Positions 43,598 through 52,433 of a stretch of DNA of 64,000 nt are shown here, in pieces. The DNA comes from an uncultured Ruminococcus sp. (GTDB taxonomy: Bacteria > Bacillota > Clostridia > Oscillospirales > Acutalibacteraceae). The notes below the pieces were generated by a model, which was given only the letters and a program-made list of their open reading frames with translations, was not told the origin of the DNA and made no database searches. The stretch's first letter is position 1; each line of letters starts with the position of its first letter. The stretch lies in contig CAJUGO010000002.1 of the NCBI GenBank assembly GCA_910585865.1, forward strand, positions 124,001 through 188,000, written 5' to 3'. The position numbers were made by a program, and so were the translations under genes.

Positions 43598-45817
43598 TTA
43601 CTTTCTGTTATTTCTGTTGAATCCGCCTCTGCGGTCACTGTGAGGTCTGCGAGGACGAGCACTTTTTTCAGCATCAAGATCATTTTCAGGTGTTAAACCG
43701 TCAACATCGATAAGCACCTGACGACGAGAAAGATTTAGTCTTCCCTTGTCATCAATCTCCATTACCTTTACACGAATAATATCGCCGATATTTACAACGT
43801 CAGTTACATTCTCTGTACGTTTAATATCAAGCTGCGAAACATGTACAAGTCCCTCTTTACCCGGAGCAATCTCAACAAATGCGCCAAAGTCCATAATACG
43901 TGTAACCTTGCCAAGATACATTGCACCCGGTTCAGGATCAACTGCAATTGTATTGATGATTTCAAGCGCACGCCTGCACTTATCAGAATCAAGACCTGAT
44001 ACAAATACCTGACCAAACTCACCGTCTTCCTCAATATCAACCTTAACTTCACATTCAGCCTGAATTTCCTTGATAACCTTACCGCTTTTGCCGATAACCT
44101 CGCTGATTTTATCTGCAGGAATCGTTGTTGTAAACATCTTAGGAGCATATGGAGAAAGTTCTTCTCTTGGATTTGATATTGCCTTAAGCATTACTTCATC
44201 AAGAATATATATACGAGCCTTATGAGTTTTTTCAAGGGCTTCTTTAACCATCTCTGGGGTAAGACCGCTAATCTTCAAATCCATCTGGATTGCAGTAATA
44301 CCTGTATGTGTACCTGCTACCTTAAAATCCATATCTCCAAAGAAATCTTCAAGACCCTGAATATCAACCATTGTCATCCAGCGGTCTCCCTCAGTAATAA
44401 GTCCGCAGGAAATACCGGCAACCGGTGCTTTTATAGGAACACCTGCATCCATAAGAGCAAGCGTTGAACCGCAAATTGAACCCTGTGAAGTTGAGCCGTT
44501 TGAGGAAAGAACCTCAGAGACAAGTCTGAGCGCATACGGGAAATCCTCAACTGACGGAATAACTGGAACAAGAGCTCTCTCAGCAAGTGCACCATGACCT
44601 ATTTCTCTTCTTCCCGGACCACGGCTCGGCTTTGTTTCACCAACAGAATAACTTGGAAAATTATAATGATGGATATATCTTTTTTCAGTTTCACCATCAA
44701 TACCGTCAAGCAGCTGCTTGTCCGATACAGGACCCAAAGTTGCTATTGTAAGAACCTGAGTCTGACCTCTGGTAAACATTCCTGAGCCATGAACTCTTGG
44801 AATAACATTTACTTCTGAAGCAAGAGGACGTATGTCATCCATGCCTCTGCCGTCAACACGCTTTTGTTCATCAAGAAGCCAGCGGCGAACGATAAATTTC
44901 TGTGTCTTATAAAGACACTCGTCAATAAGTGCTTCACTTTCAGGATATATCTCATCAAACTTAGCGTGAACAGCCTCATAAACAGGTTTTAAGCGTTCAT
45001 CACGAACAGTCTTATCGTCAGTATCAAGAGCAGCTTTTACATCTTCCTCAGCAAAAGCCTTGATAGCCTCAAACATATCATGGTCAGGCTCAAGACTCAC
45101 AAACTCAAACTTTGGTTTGCCTATTTCAGCCTTGATACCTTCAATAAATTCAATGATTTTTTGGTTAGCCTCATGGCCCGCCATAATCGCATTATACATA
45201 TCCTCGTCGGATACACAGTTGGCACCTGCTTCAATCATAGCAATTCTTGTGCTTGTTGAAGCAACAGTAGTAGCCATTTTTGATACTTTTCTCTGCTCTT
45301 CTGTCGGGTTAATAATAAACTCATTGTCAATCATACCAACAGAACATCCTGAGATAGGTCCGTTCCATGGAACATCTGAAATTGAAATAGCAATTGAAGC
45401 TCCTATCATTGCAACTATTTCAGGCTGGCAATCAGGATCAACGCTCATAACTGTGCAGACAATTGAAACATCATTGCGCATACTCTTATCAAAAAGAGGA
45501 CGAATTGGGCGGTCAATAACACGGCTTGTAAGAATTGCCTTTTCAGAAGGTCTTCCCTCTCTCTTTAGATAAGATCCGGGGATTTTGCCGACTGAGTACA
45601 TTTTCTCCTCGTAATCAACAGAAAGCGGGAAAAAATCAACACCCTCCCTTGGTTTTGGTGATGCAGTTACTGCAACATGAACGGTTGTGTCACCATAATG
45701 AACAAGACACGCACCATTTGCCAGCTGGGTCATTTTGCCTGTTTCAACCTTTAACGGTCTGCCTGCAAATTCAGTTTCAAATACTCTGTACTTGTCAAAA
45801 GTCATAAGTTGATTCAT
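43598..45817 (-). CDS. pnp: Polyribonucleotide nucleotidyltransferase (PNPase)
   Basis: A 739-aa phosphorolytic exoribonuclease. Two RNase PH cores (GRPLKVETGKMTQLANGACL; RVDGRGMDDIRPLASEVNVI with FTRGQTQVL), the catalytic second core DFFGDMDFKVAGT, a KH domain (VIGKSGKVIKEIQAECEVKV) and S1 domain (GAFVEIAPGKEGLVHVSQLD). It ends in an Arg-rich tail (RPRRPHSDRRGGFNRNNRK). AAAGGA precedes the ATG. A small hairpin GAAGC-AAAC-GCTTC (45833-45846) overlaps the leader. rpsO lies upstream as in many bacteria. Confidence 0.97.
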   Translation of the reverse strand: MNQLMTFDKYRVFETEFAGRPLKVETGKMTQLANGACLVHYGDTTVHVAVTASPKPREGVDFFPLSVDYEEKMYSVGKIPGSYLKREGRPSEKAILTSRVIDRPIRPLFDKSMRNDVSIVCTVMSVDPDCQPEIVAMIGASIAISISDVPWNGPISGCSVGMIDNEFIINPTEEQRKVSKMATTVASTSTRIAMIEAGANCVSDEDMYNAIMAGHEANQKIIEFIEGIKAEIGKPKFEFVSLEPDHDMFEAIKAFAEEDVKAALDTDDKTVRDERLKPVYEAVHAKFDEIYPESEALIDECLYKTQKFIVRRWLLDEQKRVDGRGMDDIRPLASEVNVIPRVHGSGMFTRGQTQVLTIATLGPVSDKQLLDGIDGETEKRYIHHYNFPSYSVGETKPSRGPGRREIGHGALAERALVPVIPSVEDFPYALRLVSEVLSSNGSTSQGSICGSTLALMDAGVPIKAPVAGISCGLITEGDRWMTMVDIQGLEDFFGDMDFKVAGTHTGITAIQMDLKISGLTPEMVKEALEKTHKARIYILDEVMLKAISNPREELSPYAPKMFTTTIPADKISEVIGKSGKVIKEIQAECEVKVDIEEDGEFGQVFVSGLDSDKCRRALEIINTIAVDPEPGAMYLGKVTRIMDFGAFVEIAPGKEGLVHVSQLDIKRTENVTDVVNIGDIIRVKVMEIDDKGRLNLSRRQVLIDVDGLTPENDLDAEKSARPRRPHSDRRGGFNRNNRK

Positions 45818-45980
45818 TGTAAAATCCTTTCCGAAGCAAACGCTTCATATATTTATTGTAGGCGGGATTTTACGCCGATTTAGCAATAAAACCATTAAAC
45901 ACTGCATTTCTTGAAAAGATTATTTAATCGTTTTACCGCTAAAAAACAGCAAATAAAACTCCCGCTGAAAACCGAATTTA

Positions 45981-46000
45981 GGGCAAGCTTTCGCTTGCCC
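45981..46000 (-). terminator. rpsO-pnp intergenic hairpin
   Basis: GGGCAAGC, loop TTTC, GCTTGCCC, 14 bp after the rpsO stop. Weak U-run; may act as attenuator or RNase processing site. Confidence 0.65.
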
Positions 46001-46013
46001 TGACGTTTAAAAA

Positions 46014-46277
46014 TTACTTACGGATACCAAGTCTTGCTATAATAGAACGGTATCTCTCAATGTCTACCTTAGTAAGATATGCAAGAAGGCTTCTTCTCTG
46101 ACCAACCATCTTAAGAAGACCTCTTCTGCTGTGATGATCTTTCTTGTGAACCTTTAGGTGCTCGGTAAGGTCATTGATTCGCTTTGTAAGAAGAGCAATC
46201 TGAACCTCCGGTGATCCTGTGTCGCCTTCATGTGTAGCATACTCAGCCATAATAGCCTGCTTTTCTTCTTTTAACAT
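46014..46277 (-). CDS. rpsO: 30S ribosomal protein S15
   Basis: 87 aa: MLKEEKQAIMAEYATHEGDT, GSPEVQIALLTKRINDLTEH, KKDHHSRRGLLKMVGQRRSL, YLTKVDIERYRSIIARLGIR. The ATG at 46277 follows AAAGGTGG; the frame extends to 46307 without support. The 5' leader (46278-46400) contains two stem-loops on the minus strand and may be the S15 autoregulatory site, but this is inference. Confidence 0.97.
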   Translation of the reverse strand: MLKEEKQAIMAEYATHEGDTGSPEVQIALLTKRINDLTEHLKVHKKDHHSRRGLLKMVGQRRSLLAYLTKVDIERYRSIIARLGIRK

Positions 46278-46432
46278 TTTTATTCCACCTTTCAATTTGT
46301 TTGACACCCGAAAGCCTTTGGCTATGTCTCAGAAAAAGGCTGTGAAAATCCGCTTTGCGGCTTAATCCTAACTCCGAGGCATGGGTCAACTGTTACAGTA
46401 TAACACAATACTAGCAAAAAGTAAAGGGATTT

Positions 46433-46825
46433 TCAGAGAAATTTCTTTCTTCTTTCAACAACAATATTGTGAATATACTCAAAAATCTTTTTCTGCTCCT
46501 CAGCGGGAAGTGAACGGTAATCAGCTATAAGTCCGCGCTCATCCGGACTGAGTGAATTCATCTTTAAATCGCTGTCAGATGCTTTGCTTTCAAATACATC
46601 CGAACCGGCAAGAATTGCATTATAATCTATACCAAAAATTGCTACAATTTTACCCAACAATTCGTGACTTGGCTCCGACACTCCTGTTTCATATTTCGTG
46701 TAAGTTGTGCGATTAATATTGAGAACATCAGCAACCTGCTGCTGTGTAAGTCCACATTGACTCCTGTAAAATTTCATTCTGTGACCGACTGACAAATCAA
46801 TAGAACTGCATTTTCTCTTTGGCAT
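46433..46825 (-). CDS. XRE family transcriptional regulator
   Basis: 130 aa. Helix-turn-helix at ~15-70: GHRMKFYRSQCGLTQQQVAD, VLNINRTTYTKYETGVSEPS, LLGKIVAIFGIDYNAIL. The tail has LSPDERGLIADYRSLPAEEQ, typical of small clostridial XRE regulators. GGAAGTGT lies before the ATG. Single gene; target unknown. Confidence 0.87.
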   Translation of the reverse strand: MPKRKCSSIDLSVGHRMKFYRSQCGLTQQQVADVLNINRTTYTKYETGVSEPSHELLGKIVAIFGIDYNAILAGSDVFESKASDSDLKMNSLSPDERGLIADYRSLPAEEQKKIFEYIHNIVVERRKKFL

Positions 46826-46964
46826 TTGTTACACTTCCTTATAACCAAAAGTATATCCGTTTTTTGCGGATTAATACAATTATAATACTTTTTGCAGAGA
46901 TATTCTATAACTGTGCTAATTATTCACGAACATTGTTTTACGCTATTTTGTTTTAAATTTGCTA

Positions 46965-46993
46965 TTGAAAATTTGAAATATTTGTAGTATAAT
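46965..46993 (+). promoter_or_regulatory. Sigma-A promoter of tRNA-Thr
   Basis: TTGAAA, 17-bp spacer, TATAAT, ending 33 bp before the tRNA. Confidence 0.75.
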
Positions 46994-47026
46994 CTTTATC
47001 AGTTAACAGAACAAAGGATAAGTAAT

Positions 47027-47102
47027 GCTGGAGTAGCGCAGTTGGTAGCGCAACTGATTCGTAATCAGTAGGTCGAGGGTTCAAGTCCCTTCTTCAGCTC
47101 CA
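47027..47102 (+). tRNA. tRNA-Thr (anticodon CGT)
   Basis: Full cloverleaf of 76 nt with encoded CCA. Acceptor GCTGGAG pairs with CTTCAGC; D arm GCGCAGTTGGTAGCGC; anticodon arm ACTGA-TTCGTAA-TCAGT; T arm AGGGTTCAAGTCCCT. The 3' half is duplicated at 48624, marking an integration site. Confidence 0.96.
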
Positions 47103-47104
47103 TA
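47061..47104 (+). repeat. tRNA-Thr 3' end, left copy of direct repeat
   Basis: 44 bp from the anticodon loop to CCATA; the second copy at 48624-48667 differs by one base. Confidence 0.85.
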
Positions 47105-47747
47105 GCAAAAACCGCATTGTAAAGCCATTTTCAAAGGTTTTATGTGCGGTTTTTCTTTATTAAAATATTGCTAATATTCGCTAATAACCGCACTTTTTCG
47201 CAAAAATGTTAGTCAAAAAATCCCTCACCCACCGAAAGATTGATGAGGGATAATTTTTAAAATTATGTGTTTAGTTTTATATTATTCTTAAATCTTTTCT
47301 CTAATAAACTTTATATAAATATCAAAATTAAATCCGTCATGCTCATTACAGCAATATGCTGCATGGATTTGCCCAATTTTCCGATTTTTACTTTAAATCC
47401 CCATCTTTTCAGTTCTGTTGCCATTGCTTTTGCAATTTTATCTCATTGTGCGTTTTTTCGGTTAATCCGCTTATACTCATTGTTAAACGCCTTAAATAGT
47501 ATGCGTGTTATTCCCCATTATGCGCCCTGTCGGTTTATAGTAACTGCAAATTAACTAGCCGTTTATCCTCGGGTGTTCACTGTACCTCTCACCATCTATA
47601 CCGTATCATTGTCCGTACCTAAATACAATAAGCATAACTTACAAATATAGATACAATTATTTGTATATATTTGTACTTATGTTCGTACATATATTATGCT
47701 ATAATTAAGATGAATATTTATAAAACACACTTCCAAGGTGATAAAAA
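47105..47747. other. Gene-poor start of the tRNA islet
   Basis: Begins with a hairpin (AAAACCGCA / TGCGGTTTTT, about 47107-47155) that can terminate the tRNA transcript. The minus strand between 47300 and 47500 holds a decayed coding stretch (readable piece AMATELKRWGFKVKIGKLGK) broken by stops; family not recognised. ORFs on the plus strand here look non-coding. A promoter for the toxin-antitoxin genes should lie near 47690. Confidence 0.55.
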
Positions 47748-47969
47748 ATGGCTATTTCTATGCTAAAAGTAAAAGGTATTATGGATAAAAACGGACTTAA
47801 AAAGTTTGACTTACGAAAGGCAGGATTTAATCCGAATATCATTGATAAAGTATTATCTGGCACACTTGATAAGAAAAAAAGAGTTGATACAGAAACAATA
47901 AACCGGCTTTGTAAATATCTCAACTGTCAGCCGGGCGACATAATGGAGTATGTGGAGGAGAACACATAA
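47748..47969 (+). CDS. XRE-type antitoxin/regulator
   Basis: 73-aa helix-turn-helix protein: MAISMLKVKGIMDKNGLKKF, DLRKAGFNPNIIDKVLSGTL, TINRLCKYLNCQPGDIMEYV (HTH_26 type). AAGGTGAT precedes the ATG. The stop is 1 bp before the toxin start, so the two are coupled. Confidence 0.85.
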   Translation: MAISMLKVKGIMDKNGLKKFDLRKAGFNPNIIDKVLSGTLDKKKRVDTETINRLCKYLNCQPGDIMEYVEENT

Positions 47970-47970
47970 A

Positions 47971-48231
47971 ATGATATTAAAATATTCAAAAGACGCCCTA
48001 AAATTTCTTGCAAAAGCTGACAAGTCCACAGTTAAAAGAATACGAGAGGCAATACAAGGGCTTACAAATACACCGCCTGAGGGCGATATTAAAACTATGC
48101 AGGGTTATTCCGACGGCAGGCAACGCCTTAGCGTTGGAAAGTACAGAGTTGTTTTTAAATATACTGTTGATAACGAGATAGAAATTGTATATATTATTGA
48201 TATAGGTTCTCGTGGTGACATTTACAAATAA
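47971..48231 (+). CDS. RelE/ParE family toxin
   Basis: 86-aa predicted mRNA interferase or gyrase-type toxin: MILKYSKDALKFLAKADKST, VKRIREAIQGLTNTPPEGDI, KTMQGYSDGRQRLSVGKYRV, VFKYTVDNEIEIVYIIDIGS. The Y-R-V-V/I-F-x-x core and the closing D-x-G-x-R-G-D-I-Y are typical RelE. The ATG at 47971 is inside GTGGAGGAG-containing DNA with a good ribosome binding site. Confidence 0.88.
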   Translation: MILKYSKDALKFLAKADKSTVKRIREAIQGLTNTPPEGDIKTMQGYSDGRQRLSVGKYRVVFKYTVDNEIEIVYIIDIGSRGDIYK

Positions 48232-48243
48232 GAGGTGATTTTT

Positions 48244-48462
48244 ATGTCTGAGAAAACAAAACAAATTGCAGAAATGATTGATATGCTTCCCGAGCAGGAA
48301 CAAAACCTTGCTTGTGAAATGCTAAAACGCATTGTACTTGCGTGGGACCCTGATTTTACAAAGGTTACACCTAGCGAAGCAAAAGCACTTGAAGAAGCTG
48401 AGAAAAGCGGTTATATTGATGAAAACGAAATAGACTGGGATAATCTTTCAGCTTACACATAA
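48244..48462 (+). CDS. Small acidic protein of the toxin-antitoxin islet
   Basis: 72 aa: MSEKTKQIAEMIDMLPEQEQ, NLACEMLKRIVLAWDPDFTK, VTPSEAKALEEAEKSGYIDE, NEIDWDNLS. Acidic and helical, of a type often found as an antitoxin-like partner beside RelE genes in clostridia. AGAGGTGAT precedes the ATG; 12 bp after the toxin. The three genes look like one operon with two candidate antitoxins. Confidence 0.78.
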   Translation: MSEKTKQIAEMIDMLPEQEQNLACEMLKRIVLAWDPDFTKVTPSEAKALEEAEKSGYIDENEIDWDNLSAYT

Positions 48463-48623
48463 TCTTATAGCATCAATGAGTATATTTCCGCTGTATATTT
48501 TCCGTTTATTTTAATGTAAACAGCAAAGATTTACTCTGATTTACAAAGGCAAATAAGCAAAACAACGCATAAACACTGAGCTATTTTAATTTGTAAAAAG
48601 ATACAAAACTCCTTTAACCCATT

Positions 48624-48667
48624 GTAATTAGTAGGTCGAGGGTTCAAGTCCCTTCTTCAGCTCCATA
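48624..48667 (+). repeat. tRNA-Thr 3' end, right copy (attR-like scar)
   Basis: Same 44 bp as 47061-47104 with one C-to-T change. It lacks acceptor and D arms, so it is not a tRNA gene. It closes a 1.56 kb islet with no integrase. The stretch 48463-48623 has no gene. Confidence 0.85.
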
Positions 48668-48670
48668 ATA

Positions 48671-48708
48671 AAACCGTCGGCATAGAGTCTCTCTCATGCC
48701 GACGGTTT
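48671..48708. terminator. Terminator after the islet and of the ABC permease gene
   Basis: AAACCGTCGGCAT and ATGCCGACGGTTT, 13-bp perfect stem with T-run on the plus strand and A-run on the other. Confidence 0.85.
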
Positions 48709-48742
48709 TTTATTTTTTCCTTTGTTTAAAGGATGCCTGTTG

Positions 48743-50326
48743 TTATAAAAATTCTATAATTTCTGCTCCTCTTTTCTTCAGCCATATAAAAAACAAGGCA
48801 CCTAAAGCCAAGATAAAAGCAAGACAAATTAGTATATATACTTCTATAGACAAAACAGAAGCTACAAATATATAAACGACACAAAATATTGAAGGAATAC
48901 CCATTCCGATAAGTAATGACAGAACTACACTCATACTATGCTTTACAGCTATGGCAACACTGTCCCAGCCAAAATCTGGTTTTTTAAGATTAATGCACAA
49001 ACCTATTTCTCCGCAAAAGAATAAAAATATCTGAGGAATAACAAGCATAAATACCGTCATAATAGGCGTAGTATTCAATAAAATTATAAATACAACTGAA
49101 CATATAAATGCTGCCGGAGCTGTTACAAGAAAGTGCAAAAACAGCTTTCCTTTAAGAATCTGCCATCCGCTGACAGGCAATGACTGTATTATCCACAAGT
49201 TCTTTCCTTCAAGCGAAACAGATGGTGCTGACACACAATTCATTGAACATATAAAACAAATAATTAAACAAATTGCCGGCGGTACAATATCCGGCATAAA
49301 CAAATTCAATTCACTGAGCACTTCGTTATATATAATACCAAATACAGCTCCAGCAATTAAAAGCAAAGTTCCTAAACCGCAGTTCAGCATATAAATTGCA
49401 TTACCTGTAAAACACATTCTTTCCTTACGAAGCAATGCCCTTTCGGCAGAACTTACTTTAAGGACTTTTTCTCTATATTTTCTCTTTGCCGCACCGCGTT
49501 TTGAAGTGGTAATTCTGATATAGCTGCGTGACAGAACTGCATATACTGCCGTAAAAAATACCAATATAATTAATGCAACAATGAGCAAGGAAACTATATT
49601 TCCTGTACAAGAAGTGCCTATCTGATAAAAAAGGTTAAGATATGCTTTTATCTTTCCGCTTATATCATAGCTGACACTAATTAAATTCTGCAATATATTG
49701 CCTATCTGAGAATACAGGTAGAAATAGACAGCAAAGAAAATAAGTGAAAAAACTATCGTAAAAATGTTTTTATTTCTTGTTCTGGATGAAATCAATGCCG
49801 TTAACCAACCAAGAATACAAGTCAATCCAAGACTAAGCAAAGGCAGCAAAAACAACAAAAACAGCCAACATACTATATGTAACGCTTCTGCTCCGACATT
49901 AACATAAAATACCGCAAATGCAGGAATAAGAACTAATGCTTCAAAAAATAAGTTTTGAAAATAAAGCGGTATTATTCTGCAAAGTAAGATATATTTTGGC
50001 GGAATCGGCAGTGATGTCATAAGCTCATTGTCTTTTGCTTCAAAAAGCTGTGACTGTGCCATAAAAACGCTTCCTATCACCGCAAGTACTGTTGCCATGA
50101 TTGATGCATATGTAAAATACAGCCAATCTAAACCTAATAAATTAAGGGGCATGCACAGCTCTGACATCATACTATAAATTATCCATCCGAAAAAGGCTAC
50201 AAGATAAATCATTAAAACAGCAAATAAAATCAAGGTGCCCTTCCCTTTAGATTTTGAACCGCGTTTGCCTCTCATCAAAGATGCAAAGAAGCTTTGAAAC
50301 TGTTTCTTAATAAGTGTTTTCAGCAT
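48743..50326 (-). CDS. ABC-2 type transporter permease
   Basis: A 527-aa membrane protein with about 12 predicted helices in two halves. N-terminal MLKTLIKKQFQSFFASLMRG and GKGTLILFAVLMIYLVAFFG are typical of large clostridial ABC-2 permeases. The ATG at 50326 is chosen because GGAGGA lies just upstream; it overlaps the ATPase 3' end by 20 bp. Forms an exporter with the ATPase; substrate unknown. Confidence 0.87.
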   Translation of the reverse strand: MLKTLIKKQFQSFFASLMRGKRGSKSKGKGTLILFAVLMIYLVAFFGWIIYSMMSELCMPLNLLGLDWLYFTYASIMATVLAVIGSVFMAQSQLFEAKDNELMTSLPIPPKYILLCRIIPLYFQNLFFEALVLIPAFAVFYVNVGAEALHIVCWLFLLFLLPLLSLGLTCILGWLTALISSRTRNKNIFTIVFSLIFFAVYFYLYSQIGNILQNLISVSYDISGKIKAYLNLFYQIGTSCTGNIVSLLIVALIILVFFTAVYAVLSRSYIRITTSKRGAAKRKYREKVLKVSSAERALLRKERMCFTGNAIYMLNCGLGTLLLIAGAVFGIIYNEVLSELNLFMPDIVPPAICLIICFICSMNCVSAPSVSLEGKNLWIIQSLPVSGWQILKGKLFLHFLVTAPAAFICSVVFIILLNTTPIMTVFMLVIPQIFLFFCGEIGLCINLKKPDFGWDSVAIAVKHSMSVVLSLLIGMGIPSIFCVVYIFVASVLSIEVYILICLAFILALGALFFIWLKKRGAEIIEFL

Positions 50327-51032
50327 GACTGTCCTCCAATTCAAGGAATACTGATTCAAGAGAATCATCACCTTTAACTTCATCCATAGTTCCTGACTTT
50401 ATTAATCTGCCGCCCTTAATAATTGCAATTTTATCACACAGCTTTTCTGCAACCTCCAGAACATGAGTTGAGAAAAAAATTGCTCCGCCGCGATTACATA
50501 TATCTCTCATAAGTTCCTTAAGAATATGGGAAGATTTAGGATCTAATCCGACAAACGGCTCATCCATAATTACCAACTGGGGTTCATGTATAAGTGCAGC
50601 AATTATGGCAAGCTTCTGCTTCATACCGTGTGAATAGCTGCTGACCGGCTGTGCAAGATCTGATGTCAGTTCAAATATTTCTGCATATTTATGTATACGA
50701 TACTGTCTGTCTTTTTGTTTAATGCCGAAAATATCCGCTATAAAATTCAAGTATTTTATTCCGCTCATAAATTCATATAAATCAGGATTATCGGGTATAT
50801 AAGCAATTTTCTTCTTACAGGCAATCGGATTTTCTCTTACAGATATACCATCAACATAAATTTCACCTGCATCAAATTTTAAAATACCGCAGCAAGATTT
50901 TATTGTGGTTGTTTTACCTGCTCCATTGTGACCGATAAATCCGTAAATCTCTCCTCTTTGTATATGGATACATAAGTCATCTACAGCCTTTTTATCTCCA
51001 TATTGCTTTGTAAGATGTTCAATTCTAAGCAT
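50307..51032 (-). CDS. ABC transporter ATP-binding protein
   Basis: 241 aa. Walker A GHNGAGKTTT, Q-loop region YIPDNPDLYEFM, signature SYSHGMKQKL, Walker B LVIMDEPFVGLD, switch His in FFSTHVLE. AAGGAG precedes the ATG. Encoded upstream of and overlapping the permease. Confidence 0.93.
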   Translation of the reverse strand: MLRIEHLTKQYGDKKAVDDLCIHIQRGEIYGFIGHNGAGKTTTIKSCCGILKFDAGEIYVDGISVRENPIACKKKIAYIPDNPDLYEFMSGIKYLNFIADIFGIKQKDRQYRIHKYAEIFELTSDLAQPVSSYSHGMKQKLAIIAALIHEPQLVIMDEPFVGLDPKSSHILKELMRDICNRGGAIFFSTHVLEVAEKLCDKIAIIKGGRLIKSGTMDEVKGDDSLESVFLELEDSHAENTY

Positions 51033-51181
51033 AAAAAATTCTCCTTATTGTTTAAATATTATTTATTACTTTTCCTGTATACATAAATAACTTATTAAAT
51101 TAAAATATTATTAGTAAACCTCTGGTTATTCGTATTTTACCATAGTTACACTGATAAACACATATTCCTCTGCTAAATTTA

Positions 51182-52363
51182 TTATATCAACCCGAGCTTC
51201 TGTTTCCATTTTAAAATACGCTTTACTGACTGATTAACCTGTTCCTCACCGATTTCACCACTCTGCACTGCATTCAATACAGCGGGATACTGTACATTAA
51301 CATCTGTACAGCAGAGAATATCATTACCATTTTTTGCAGCAAACACTGCAGCTGCTTCGCTTCCTGTATATTCTGTTATAGCATCCATTGACAAATCATC
51401 AGTCATTATTACACCGTTAAACGACAATTCACTGCGAATAATTGAATGAACCTTTTGGGAAAGAGATGCAGGATATTCGCTATCCATACAATCCACAATA
51501 TTATGTGCAACAAGTATACAATCCGCACCTGATTTTATTCCTTCTTTAAACGGCTTAAAGTCAATTCCCTCAAAATCCGAATAGTCCCTGCTGTCATATG
51601 CAATTCCGGTATGAGTATCAGTATTGTTACCATATCCCGGAAAATGCTTAAGTACTGTCCCAAGCTTTTTATCACTGCTGATTTCTACAACTGTTTTCAC
51701 AAAACGGTTTGCCATATCAACATCAGGACTAAATGACCTATAATACATAAAGGCGTCGGGGTCTGAAGTAATATCACAAACAGGTGCCATATTTACATTT
51801 ATACCAAGTGACAAAAGCAAATCTGCCTTTTCACTTGCATCATTAATTATTGCATTCCACCCTCCTTTTGCATAGGTATCGCTTGGTGATAAAAAGGGGG
51901 ATTCTCTTAATGCCGGATTTGAACTTACACGAACTACACTGCCGCCCTCTTCGTCTGTTCCAATAAGCATAGGAATCTTTGATGCATCCTGATATCCTTT
52001 GATATCTGATATTATGTCATCCCTTGTCTTACCGTCAAAATCTCTTCCAAACAGTATATAACCGCCCGGATTATACTCTGATATAATTTCAACAGCGTCT
52101 GTATCAGGACATCTAACATAAAACATCTGTCCGATTTTTTCTTCAAGCGTCATATCCACAATCATGTTATCTATTTTTCTTTCATTTAATTCTTCTGATG
52201 AAACTGCTGTCGTTCGCTGTTCTGTTGACGGAATTACAGAATTTTCCTGCTTAGAAACTTCATGTCCAGAAGTTTCAGCAAAGCTGTTTTCAGCTGATGA
52301 ACAACTGCATGTAAAGCAGCCTGCGCAAAGCATTAAAACTATCAATACAGCTTTCTTTATCAT
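51182..52363 (-). CDS. GH3 beta-N-acetylhexosaminidase lipoprotein (NagZ-like)
   Basis: 393 aa. Signal peptide with a lipobox-like end (LMLCAGC) and Cys-rich start, then a Ser/Thr-rich linker. The GH3 domain contains IGQMFYVRCPDT, IGTDEEGGSVVRV, the loop KHFPGYGNNTDTH (catalytic His/Asp) and MTDDLSMDAI (nucleophile Asp). Probably anchored outside the membrane, trimming muropeptide GlcNAc in cell wall turnover. Confidence 0.9.
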   Translation of the reverse strand: MIKKAVLIVLMLCAGCFTCSCSSAENSFAETSGHEVSKQENSVIPSTEQRTTAVSSEELNERKIDNMIVDMTLEEKIGQMFYVRCPDTDAVEIISEYNPGGYILFGRDFDGKTRDDIISDIKGYQDASKIPMLIGTDEEGGSVVRVSSNPALRESPFLSPSDTYAKGGWNAIINDASEKADLLLSLGINVNMAPVCDITSDPDAFMYYRSFSPDVDMANRFVKTVVEISSDKKLGTVLKHFPGYGNNTDTHTGIAYDSRDYSDFEGIDFKPFKEGIKSGADCILVAHNIVDCMDSEYPASLSQKVHSIIRSELSFNGVIMTDDLSMDAITEYTGSEAAAVFAAKNGNDILCCTDVNVQYPAVLNAVQSGEIGEEQVNQSVKRILKWKQKLGLI

Positions 52364-52433
52364 AACTGTTCCTTTCTACTGATTAATAAAAATATACACC
52401 TAATAAAACAGATTTCTTCCTTAATAGTTATTA

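Noticed and set aside
47267..47554. 95-aa hydrophobic ORF on the plus strand of the islet
   Set aside because: No ribosome binding site and no family resemblance; the opposite strand shows a decayed coding stretch.
48624..48667. Second tRNA-Thr gene
   Set aside because: Only the 3' half is present; acceptor 5' strand and D arm are missing. It is an integration scar.
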